Assembly: GCA_910577525.1 (NCBI GenBank)
Contig: CAJTLI010000040.1
Coordinates: forward strand, 1-18,818
DNA length: 18,818 nt
Direction: 5' to 3'
DNA from: an uncultured Oscillospiraceae bacterium
GTDB lineage: Bacteria > Bacillota > Clostridia > Oscillospirales > Oscillospiraceae
Shown here: piece by piece, positions 13,379 to 18,818 of the stretch
How positions within the stretch are numbered: position 1 is the stretch's first letter
Layout of the letters: each line of letters starts with the position of its first letter
The notes under the pieces: generated by a model
What the model saw: only the letters and a program-made list of their open reading frames with translations
Told to the model about the DNA's origin: nothing
Database searches by the model: none
Translations under genes and position numbers: made by a program

Positions 13379-13406
13379 CGCGGCGCCGGAAATGTCCGGC
13401 GCCGCG
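13379..13406 (+). terminator. GC-rich hairpin between permease and GH88 genes
   Basis: CGCGGCGCCGG (13379-13389) pairs perfectly with CCGGCGCCGCG (13396-13406) around a six-base loop. No strong T-run follows. It may partly terminate or attenuate transcription, or set different levels of transporter and hydrolase. No convincing promoter is seen between it and the GH88 gene. Confidence 0.55.
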
Positions 13407-13452
13407 CAAAGATTACAGGCTGTTTTGCCATGAATAATTGGAGGTACTACCC

Positions 13453-14664
13453 TTGAATAAATGGATTTCACTGGAACAGGTGATGGCCCACGAGGAGGCG
13501 GCCCTCCCCGAGCTGCGGGGGGCCATGGACAGCTGCGTCCGGCAGGTCCTGAACAACCTGCCCGCCTTTGAGGAGCATTTTCCCGACGCCAACAGCGAGG
13601 ACAATTTCTACACGCCCGGCGGAAACCCCTACCGGATTGACGACTGGACCAGCGGCTTCTGGACCGGCGAGGTCTGGCTGGCCTATGAGAACGCCGCGGG
13701 CGAATTGATGAAGGCCCATTTGAAAGCCGTGGGGGACAGGCAGGTGGAGACCTACCTGGAGCGCATCAACAAGAAGCTGGCCGTCAACCACCACGACATG
13801 GGCTTTCTGTATATCCCCTCCTGCGTGGCGGCCTATAAGCTGACGGGGAGCGCCCGCGCCAAGGAGGCCGCCGTCAAGGCGGCGGACCAGCTGATGACCC
13901 GCTACCAGCCCGCCGGCGGATATATCCAGGCCTGGGGCGACATGAATGCGGCGGACAACCGCCGGCTCATCATCGACTGCCTGCTGAATATCCCATTGCT
14001 GTACTGGGCCGCCCAGATCACCGGGAAGCCCCGATACCGCGAGGTGGCGGAACGCCACATCACCACCGCGCTGAAATATCTTGTCCGCGATGACGGCTCC
14101 ACCTGGCACACCATCTTCTTCGACGGGGAGGGGAACTTCCTGCGGGGCGCCACCTGCCAGGGCTATAAGGACGCCTCCGCCTGGACCCGGGGACAGGCCT
14201 GGGGGGTCTACGGCACCGCCATCGCCTACAAAAACACCGGCCGCGCCGAGTACATTGAGTACTTCAAACGGGTCTCCCGCTACTTCCTGACCCACCTGCC
14301 CGACGACATCTGCCCCTACTGGGACCTGAGCTTCGGCAATGGGGATGAGGACCAGCCCAGGGATTCCTCCTCCTCCGCCATTGCGGCCTGCGGCTTTCTG
14401 GAGATGAGCAAATACCTTCCGGCGGCGGAGGCGGCCTTCTACGTCTCCGCCGCCAAAAAGCTGCTGGGGAGCCTGATCCGGGGCTATCAGGTCACGGACC
14501 CGGCGGTGTCCAACGGCCAGCTGCTCCACGGCGTCTACGCCAAGTCCACCCCCTACAACGGCTGCAAAAACGCCGGGGTGGACGAGTGCGTCATCTGGGG
14601 GGACTATTTCTTCATGGAGGCCCTGACCCGGCTGCTGAAACCGGACTGGAACGTCTACTGGTAG
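13453..14664 (+). CDS. GH88 unsaturated uronyl hydrolase
   Basis: A 403-residue protein. TTG 13453 is chosen because GGAGG (13440-13444) lies eight bases upstream; the TTG at 13438 overlaps that site. Family motifs in order: DDWTSGFWTGEVWLAYE, HDMGFLY with D115, RLIIDCLLNIPLLYWA with D175, GYKDASAWTRGQAWGVYG, PYWDLSF, RDSSSSAIAACGFLEM and ECVIWGDYFFMEAL. D115 and D175 occupy the positions of the two essential Asp of Bacillus UGL (D88/D149). The enzyme hydrates the 4,5-double bond of unsaturated uronic acid at the non-reducing end of lyase-made disaccharides (chondroitin, hyaluronan, heparin type), releasing the free sugar. There is no signal peptide, so it acts in the cytoplasm after import by the adjacent transporter. 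Confidence 0.92.
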   Translation: MNKWISLEQVMAHEEAALPELRGAMDSCVRQVLNNLPAFEEHFPDANSEDNFYTPGGNPYRIDDWTSGFWTGEVWLAYENAAGELMKAHLKAVGDRQVETYLERINKKLAVNHHDMGFLYIPSCVAAYKLTGSARAKEAAVKAADQLMTRYQPAGGYIQAWGDMNAADNRRLIIDCLLNIPLLYWAAQITGKPRYREVAERHITTALKYLVRDDGSTWHTIFFDGEGNFLRGATCQGYKDASAWTRGQAWGVYGTAIAYKNTGRAEYIEYFKRVSRYFLTHLPDDICPYWDLSFGNGDEDQPRDSSSSAIAACGFLEMSKYLPAAEAAFYVSAAKKLLGSLIRGYQVTDPAVSNGQLLHGVYAKSTPYNGCKNAGVDECVIWGDYFFMEALTRLLKPDWNVYW

Positions 14665-14703
14665 GCAAAGCCATTCCGGAGGACGGGCGGGGGCCGGACG
14701 AAC

Positions 14704-16140
14704 TCAACGGTCCTCCAGTTTATCCGCCTGACTGGCCCAGTGTGCGGCAAACCGGTCCTCCTGCCGCCCCATCCAGCCCATTACCGATTCCTCCAGCTCC
14801 CTGGCCAGCGCCCTGTTGTCCGGCGCGGTCAAGTCCAGCGGGCGCTGCTGCTGGGGGTCCTCGGCGGTGTGGTACAGATACCGCGCCGGGGCGGGCTGGA
14901 TGTCGTAGCCCAGCTCCATGACGTAGGTGTGGGTCTGGGTGCGCACGCCCCGCCAGCCGTAGGCGAAGGGGTCCTTTCCTGCGGCCTCGAACCGCCGCAC
15001 CACCGCCTCGCCCCCGGGGCAGGCGCACAGGTAGCTGACCCGGTCCAAATCTTCCCGCTCGCTCAGGAGGTATCGGGAGCAGTCCTCCCCCTCCACCGTG
15101 TCTGGAATGCCGATTCCCAGCAGACCCAGCAGGGTGGGCATCATGTCCTGGCTGGCGATACAGGTGCGGCAGACGCCCCTGCGGCCGCCCGCCGCGCGCA
15201 CCACAAAGGGGATGCGGATCGACTCCTCATACCACACGTGCTTGCCCATGAGGCCGTGAGAGCCCATCATGTCCCCGTGGTCGGAGGAGAGTACGATGAC
15301 GGTGTCCTCGTACAGCCCTTCCCGCCCCATGAACTCCATCAGACGGCCGAATTGGTCGTCCAGACCGCTGACGGCGGCGTAGTACCGGCGGGTGTTCAGC
15401 CGCAGCTCCTCCTCCGTGCAGTCCACCCGCTCCCCAGTGTGGTGGTGGATGCGGTCCAGAATCACGTTGTCCTTCAGCTCCACGTCGGGGTAAAGGTCCA
15501 GATACCGCTGGGGCACCTGGTCGTAAAAGCTGTGGGGCGGATTCCAGGAGAGGAACATGGCAAAGGGCCGGTCCTTGTCCCGCACCTGCCCCAGATACTC
15601 CATGGCCTTGTCCGTCTCATGCTCCGGCGACCACACCCCGGGGCAGATCATTTGCGGGGAATCCTGCCAGTAGTGAGGGGTCAGGTGCATGTCATAGGTG
15701 CCGTAGGAGTACCAGTACTCAAAACCGTGGCGGCGGGGCCCCGGCGGGGTGTAGGCGTCCCAGTCCCTGGCGCCGGAGGCGGGAGCGGGGTCGTGATTGA
15801 CCTCCGGCTCGTCCAGATGCCATTTCCCGATGTAGGCGGTCTGATACCCTGCCTCTCCCAAGACTTGGGCGATGCCGGTCTCCTCGTCCCGCAGGCGGAG
15901 GGGCAGTCCGGTCTTGCAGTTGGTGAAGAAGCCCAGGCTCAGGGGATACCGGCCCGTCAGGAGGCTGGCCCGGTGGGGGGAGCAGACGGGGAAGGTGCTG
16001 AAGGCGTGGTCGCAGTAGGCGGCGTCCGCGCAAAAGCGGTCCATGTTGGGGGTTTTGACCGGGTCGGCGCGGGCATAGCCCATGGCGCCGGCCCTCCACT
16101 GGTCGGCGAAAATAAACAGCAGATTTTTTCTTCTACTCAT
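14704..16140 (-). CDS. S1-family sulfatase (formylglycine type), cytoplasmic
   Basis: A 478-residue protein. The N-terminus NLLFIFADQWR supplies metal-binding D13. The activation motif CSPHRASLLTGR has Cys53 in a C-x-P-x-R context, to be oxidised to formylglycine. GKWHL and SSDHGDMMGSHG (D287/H288) complete the S1 active site. No signal peptide is visible, so it probably desulfates imported sugars in the cytoplasm. It converges on the GH88 gene (39 bp apart) and diverges from its maturase gene. The S1 subfamily, and hence 2-O, 4-O, 6-O or N-sulfate specificity, cannot be fixed by eye; the context favours sulfated glycosaminoglycan disaccharides. AAAGGA lies eight bases before the ATG. The 499-residue open frame on the other strand is a shadow of this gene. 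Confidence 0.93.
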   Translation of the reverse strand: MSRRKNLLFIFADQWRAGAMGYARADPVKTPNMDRFCADAAYCDHAFSTFPVCSPHRASLLTGRYPLSLGFFTNCKTGLPLRLRDEETGIAQVLGEAGYQTAYIGKWHLDEPEVNHDPAPASGARDWDAYTPPGPRRHGFEYWYSYGTYDMHLTPHYWQDSPQMICPGVWSPEHETDKAMEYLGQVRDKDRPFAMFLSWNPPHSFYDQVPQRYLDLYPDVELKDNVILDRIHHHTGERVDCTEEELRLNTRRYYAAVSGLDDQFGRLMEFMGREGLYEDTVIVLSSDHGDMMGSHGLMGKHVWYEESIRIPFVVRAAGGRRGVCRTCIASQDMMPTLLGLLGIGIPDTVEGEDCSRYLLSEREDLDRVSYLCACPGGEAVVRRFEAAGKDPFAYGWRGVRTQTHTYVMELGYDIQPAPARYLYHTAEDPQQQRPLDLTAPDNRALARELEESVMGWMGRQEDRFAAHWASQADKLEDR

Positions 16141-16210
16141 AGCTCCGTTCCTTTCTCGGCTGACGGGGGCGGTTCAAAACCGGAATCCGGCCTGCGCGGT
16201 TTGATGGGGC

Positions 16211-16240
16211 TGGACAAAGCCTCCTGTTTAAGCTTATAAT
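16211..16240 (+). promoter_or_regulatory. Candidate promoter of the sulfatase maturase gene
   Basis: TGGACA (16211-16216), an 18-bp spacer and TATAAT (16235-16240). On the opposite strand TTGACA (16259-16254) with a less ideal TATAAG 15 bp on could serve the sulfatase, so the intergenic space may be bidirectional. Confidence 0.5.
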
Positions 16241-16258
16241 ATTCCATCGGCTGTGTCA

Positions 16259-16286
16259 ATGTCCAGATGTCCATTTGTCATGTCCA
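16259..16286 (+). repeat. Three ATGTCCA repeats between sulfatase and maturase genes
   Basis: ATGTCCA at 16259-16265, 16267-16273 and 16280-16286, just downstream of the candidate maturase promoter. They could be regulator sites; no protein can be assigned. Confidence 0.35.
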
Positions 16287-16348
16287 ATGGCCAGCCGCGG
16301 GGCCGGGCCCCACAAAAATCTGGAGAAAAACGGAGGGAGGGGACTGCC

Positions 16349-17473
16349 GTGCCGCCCTTGAGCATCCTGTTGAAGCCGGCCTCCAGCGCCTGCAATCTGC
16401 GCTGTGCCTACTGCTTTTACGCCGACGAGGCTCAGGCCCGCGCCGTGCCGGACTGCGGCCTGATGTCCCGGGAGGTGGGCCATACCCTGATCGAGAAGGC
16501 GGTGAAGGCGGCGGAGGGCTCCGTGGCCTTTCTGTTCCAGGGCGGGGAGCCCACCCTGGCGGGGCTGGACTTCTACCGGGACTTCGTCTCCCATGTCCGG
16601 AGGACGGCCCGCCCTGGGCTGGAGATCCAATATGCCATCCAGACCAATGGGCTGCTGCTGGACGGGGAATGGTGCCGTTTTTTCTGGGAAAACCGTTTTC
16701 TGGCGGGCCTATCCCTGGACGGGAACCGGACCTGCCACGACCGCTTCCGGCTGGACGGGGCGGGCAGGGGCACCTATGACCGGGTGGTGCGGTCGGCCCG
16801 GCTGCTGGAGCGGGAGGGCGTGGAATATAACATCCTCACCGTGGTCACAAGCCATCTGGCCCGGCACATCAAAAGCGTCTTCGGGGCGCTGTGCAAGGGG
16901 GGCTTCCGGTATCAGCAGTACATCCCCTGCCTGGACCCCCTGGAGGGGGAGCGGGGCAGGCGGGACTACTCCCTCACCCCCACCCAGTACGGAGCATTTT
17001 TGAAAACGCTGTTCGACCTGTGGTACCGGGAGCTGGAGCAGGGGCGGTACTGGTCCGTCCGGTACTTCGACAACCTGGTCTGGATGCTGGAGGGATACCC
17101 GCCGGAGCAGTGCTCCATGGTGGGACGCTGCGGGGTGCAGTACATGGTGGAGGCCGACGGGAGCGTCTACCCCTGCGATTTTTACGGCCTGGACCAGTTC
17201 CGGCTGGGGAACGTCCTGCGAAACACCTGGGTGGAGCTGGACCGGGCCAGGGAGGAGCTGGGCTTCATCCGGGAGTCCCGCCGCGTCCCGAAGGAGTGCG
17301 GGGCTTGCCGGTGGTATCCCCTGTGCCGCAACGGTTGCCGCCGGGACCGTTTGACGGAGACGGAGGGGCTGGGGCGGACCTATTACTGCCAGGCCTACCA
17401 GGAATTTTTTGCTTACGCTCTTCCGCGCCTACAGAGTGCAAGGCCTCTGCTGAGAATGTCAACGCCAATGTAA
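16349..17473 (+). CDS. Anaerobic sulfatase maturase (anSME), radical SAM/SPASM
   Basis: A 374-residue protein. GTG 16349 is chosen: GGAGGGAGGGG lies six bases upstream and the product then begins MPPLSILLKPASSACNLRC as in known anSMEs. The radical-SAM cluster is C15/C19/C22 (CNLRCAYC), the same numbers as in the C. perfringens enzyme. FQGGEPTL is the SAM-binding strand. SPASM cysteines fall at 255, 261, 276, 317, 320, 326, 330 and 347, and Asp277 (YPCDFYG) matches the known catalytic base. It uses SAM and three 4Fe-4S clusters to turn the sulfatase active-site Cys (or Ser) into formylglycine without oxygen. Its obvious client is Cys53 of the neighbouring sulfatase. The last residues and the TAA stop lie at the edge of a MITE-like repeat, so the C-terminal tail may be altered. 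Confidence 0.95.
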   Translation: MPPLSILLKPASSACNLRCAYCFYADEAQARAVPDCGLMSREVGHTLIEKAVKAAEGSVAFLFQGGEPTLAGLDFYRDFVSHVRRTARPGLEIQYAIQTNGLLLDGEWCRFFWENRFLAGLSLDGNRTCHDRFRLDGAGRGTYDRVVRSARLLEREGVEYNILTVVTSHLARHIKSVFGALCKGGFRYQQYIPCLDPLEGERGRRDYSLTPTQYGAFLKTLFDLWYRELEQGRYWSVRYFDNLVWMLEGYPPEQCSMVGRCGVQYMVEADGSVYPCDFYGLDQFRLGNVLRNTWVELDRAREELGFIRESRRVPKECGACRWYPLCRNGCRRDRLTETEGLGRTYYCQAYQEFFAYALPRLQSARPLLRMSTPM

Positions 17474-17638
17474 AGGAAGGACTGATTCAATCGGCAAGAG
17501 CGATTCGCGCGAGATTTTTTGCCACAGCGAGGCGGGATTTCGCAGGAATAATTGTGTTTATTTCAAGAAATCGCAACGAAGTTGTGGCAAAAAAGATCTA
17601 CAAAGCGCCGCAGACGCATTGAATCAGCGCTTCCTTTA
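17471..17638. mobile_element. MITE-like inverted-repeat element (168 bp)
   Basis: The outer arms 17471-17491 and 17618-17638 are inverted repeats with 19 of 21 positions matching. A second exact pair, TTTTTTGCCACA (17515-17526) and TGTGGCAAAAAA (17583-17594), lies at the same distance from each end, so the whole unit is symmetric about 17554.5. There is no coding capacity. This is the structure of a miniature non-autonomous transposon or a large repetitive stem. No target duplication was found. The left end supplies the stop codon of the maturase gene; the right end abuts the IS21-type remnant. Confidence 0.6.
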
Positions 17639-17920
17639 CGCCTTCACAATGCTGCAGCCTTCGGTGAATCCCTGCTTCCGAAGCTTCTCCAAAATCCGCC
17701 GCGCCGAGTACGGCGCCTCCTCCATCCATCCGTCCACAATCTGCTTGTACGGGTCCATCTTTGTGGGTTTGGGCTCGCTCAGCGTGTATTCCGGCTTCTA
17801 CAATGATTGCGCGTACCGCTTTGCTGTCCGTGGATTTATGTGGTACTTCTTCTCCATCTCCACATAGCTCAGCCCTTTCTGTCTATCGATTCGGACATCC
17901 ATCCACTGTGCTCCTTTCAT
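17636..17920 (-). pseudogene. IS21-type istA transposase, 5' remnant with internal stop
   Basis: On the minus strand from ATG (17918-17920) the frame reads MKGAQWMDVRIDRQKGLSYV, then EMEKKYHINPRTAKRYAQSL, an HTH as in the IstA N-terminus. A TAG at 17798-17800 follows, then in the same frame KPTKMDPYKQIVDGWMEEAP and SARRILEKLRKQGFTEGCSI VKA before it ends at 17636. The second part matches the IstA linker (DPYK-ID-RL-E-P-SA-RI-E-IR-QG-TG-SIVK). The DDE domain is missing and the break coincides with the edge of the MITE-like repeat. A dead fragment. Confidence 0.75.
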
Positions 17921-17944
17921 TTCCTGTCCCCTTAAAACATAAAA

Positions 17945-17985
17945 ATTGAAGTGCGCCGAGGTCTTTCGATCTTTCGCACTTCAAT
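17945..17985. repeat. 11-bp inverted repeat upstream of the tRNA promoter
   Basis: ATTGAAGTGCG (17945-17955) and CGCACTTCAAT (17975-17985) pair perfectly. It lies 25 bp before the istA remnant start and 38 bp before the tRNA promoter. It could be a terminator or part of the old insertion sequence end. Confidence 0.45.
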
Positions 17986-18023
17986 AGTAAATCAACAAAA
18001 TACCAACTTTTTTGTTTTTGTTC

Positions 18024-18052
18024 TTGACAGACCCGGAAAGGTTTGCTATAAT
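18024..18052 (+). promoter_or_regulatory. Consensus promoter of the tRNA array
   Basis: TTGACA (18024-18029), a 17-bp spacer and TATAAT (18047-18052) with an extended -10 (TGC before it). As strong as expected for stable RNA; start near 18059, about 28 bp before tRNA-Val. Confidence 0.88.
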
Positions 18053-18086
18053 TACCTTCGCCGTGTGACAAGCGGCGGAACGATAG

Positions 18087-18162
18087 GGGAGCATAGCTCA
18101 GCTGGGAGAGCACTTGCCTTACAAGCAAGGGGTCACAGGTTCGAGCCCTGTTGTTCCCACCA
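18087..18162 (+). tRNA. tRNA-Val (TAC)
   Basis: 76 nt, acceptor GGGAGCA/TGTTCCC, D-arm GCTC, anticodon stem CTTGC/GCAAG with loop CTTACAA (anticodon TAC), T-loop GTTCGAG, encoded CCA. Confidence 0.96.
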
Positions 18163-18180
18163 TAGCCTGTTTTAAAATGT

Positions 18181-18257
<77 letters not shown>

Positions 18258-18265
18258 CATTCTAT

Positions 18266-18341
<76 letters not shown>

Positions 18342-18344
18342 TTT

Positions 18345-18420
18345 GCGAGTGTAGCTCATCTGGTAGAGCGCCACCTTGCCAAGGTGGAGGTAGCGAGTTC
18401 GAGCCTCGTCACTCGCTCCA
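18345..18420 (+). tRNA. tRNA-Gly (GCC)
   Basis: 76 nt, acceptor GCGAGTG/CACTCGC, anticodon GCC in TTGCCAA between CCACC and GGTGG, encoded CCA. Confidence 0.96.
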
Positions 18421-18429
18421 AAAAAATTT

Positions 18430-18459
18430 CAAAAAGAAGTGCTAACGCACTTCTTTTTG
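18430..18459 (+). terminator. Hairpin between tRNA-Gly and tRNA-Cys
   Basis: A 13-bp stem, CAAAAAGAAGTGC (18430-18442) with GCACTTCTTTTTG (18447-18459), loop TAAC, its 3' arm T-rich: a good intrinsic terminator. TATAAT (18462-18467) follows ten bases before tRNA-Cys, so that gene may have its own start; no clear -35 is seen. Confidence 0.7.
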
Positions 18460-18476
18460 AATATAATATAGTGTTC

Positions 18477-18551
18477 GGCGCCATAGCCAAGTGGTAAGGC
18501 AAGGGTCTGCAAAATCCTGATGCCCCAGTTCAAATCTGGGTGGCGCCTCCA
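18477..18551 (+). tRNA. tRNA-Cys (GCA)
   Basis: 75 nt, acceptor GGCGCCA/TGGCGCC, anticodon GCA in CTGCAAA, T-loop GTTCAAA, encoded CCA. Confidence 0.95.
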
Positions 18552-18556
18552 AAGCA

Positions 18557-18582
18557 AGAGGGCGGGCTGCGGCCCGCCCTCT
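18557..18582 (+). terminator. GC-rich hairpin between tRNA-Cys and tRNA-Pro
   Basis: AGAGGGCGGGC (18557-18567) pairs perfectly with GCCCGCCCTCT (18572-18582), loop TGCG. No T-run; a terminator, or a processing stem between the two tRNAs. Confidence 0.5.
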
Positions 18583-18591
18583 GTCTCTGAT

Positions 18592-18668
18592 CGGGGTGTG
18601 GCGAAGTTTGGTATCGCGCTTGGTTCGGGTCCAAGAGGCCCCGGGTTCGAATCCCGGCACTCCGACCA
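18592..18668 (+). tRNA. tRNA-Pro (CGG)
   Basis: 77 nt, acceptor CGGGGTG/CACTCCG, anticodon stem CTTGG/CCAAG with loop TTCGGGT (anticodon CGG), T-arm CCGGG/CCCGG, encoded CCA. Confidence 0.94.
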
Positions 18669-18670
18669 CG

Positions 18671-18710
18671 AAAGTCCGCAGTCGATGATACAATCGACTG
18701 CGGACTTTTT
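18671..18710 (+). terminator. Terminator of the tRNA array
   Basis: A 15-bp perfect stem, AAAGTCCGCAGTCGA (18671-18685) with TCGACTGCGGACTTT (18694-18708), followed by TT and AATTTT. A strong intrinsic terminator three bases after tRNA-Pro. In the last 108 bases only a small dyad (CCTTGA-AA-TCAAGG, 18730-18743) is seen. Confidence 0.88.
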
Positions 18711-18818
18711 AATTTTGCTTATGAAAAAGCCTTGAAATCAAGGGAATAGCGGGATGCTGGGGGGTAAGCGTCAAATTTCCCCACACCTTGCCGGAGAGCA
18801 GAGGAAATGAGAAAATGC

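Noticed and set aside
12254..13471. 405-residue minus-strand open frame over the second permease
   Set aside because: Shadow frame of a GC-rich gene; low-complexity Asp/Gly/His composition and no ribosome site.
14740..16239. 499-residue plus-strand open frame opposite the sulfatase
   Set aside because: Antisense shadow; the sulfatase has complete active-site motifs, this frame has none.
17552..17806. Plus-strand small frames over the istA remnant and MITE-like repeat
   Set aside because: They are the complement of the transposase remnant or run through inverted repeats; no ribosome sites.

Overview
The window looks like a chromosome segment of a gut-type anaerobic Firmicute, probably an Oscillospiraceae relative (Flavonifractor/Lawsonibacter/Oscillibacter-like). 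This is inferred from the high-GC host genes, strong Shine-Dalgarno sequences, an oxygen-sensitive sulfatase maturase, a sugar ABC operon without its own ATPase and a clostridial-type large serine recombinase. No species can be assigned from sequence alone.

Left part (1-450): the 3' end of a large serine recombinase gene and a terminator hairpin, so another integrated element lies to the left.

Nested in that flank is a complete-looking Mu-type transposable element of 8268 bp (451-8718). Its boundaries can be set to the base: both ends start TGT, carry GGACACGCAAAACG seven bases in, and are flanked by the 5-bp duplication GAGTA (446-450 and 8719-8723). It encodes a leftward HTH repressor, a rightward Cro/Ner-like HTH protein, a MuA-type DDE transposase, a MuB-type AAA ATPase, two or three small early genes, a Mor-type activator, and a four-gene morphogenesis block: gpT capsid, gpI protease/scaffold, a gp26-like winged-helix protein and gp27/DUF3486, the putative small terminase. 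Large terminase, portal, other head genes, tail and lysis genes are absent. Intact ends plus capsid, protease and TerS, in an order unlike Mu, suggest a phage satellite that could exploit a Mu-like helper; a decayed prophage is the alternative. The control region has two consensus promoters facing each other, with both -10 boxes inside one inverted repeat.

Middle part (8724-17473): a host catabolic locus for sulfated, unsaturated uronyl oligosaccharides of the glycosaminoglycan type. A LacI-family regulator, a solute-binding lipoprotein, two permeases and a GH88 unsaturated uronyl hydrolase run rightward; an S1 sulfatase runs leftward, and its anaerobic maturase (anSME) runs divergently from it. 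No polysaccharide lyase is present, so the cell probably imports disaccharides released elsewhere, desulfates and hydrolyses them in the cytoplasm. Uptake energy would come from a shared ATPase encoded elsewhere.

Right part (17471-18818): a 168-bp MITE-like inverted-repeat element whose first three bases form the anSME stop codon, an IS21-type istA remnant with an internal stop, then a tRNA array (Val-Asp-Phe-Gly-Cys-Pro) behind a consensus promoter and closed by a strong terminator.
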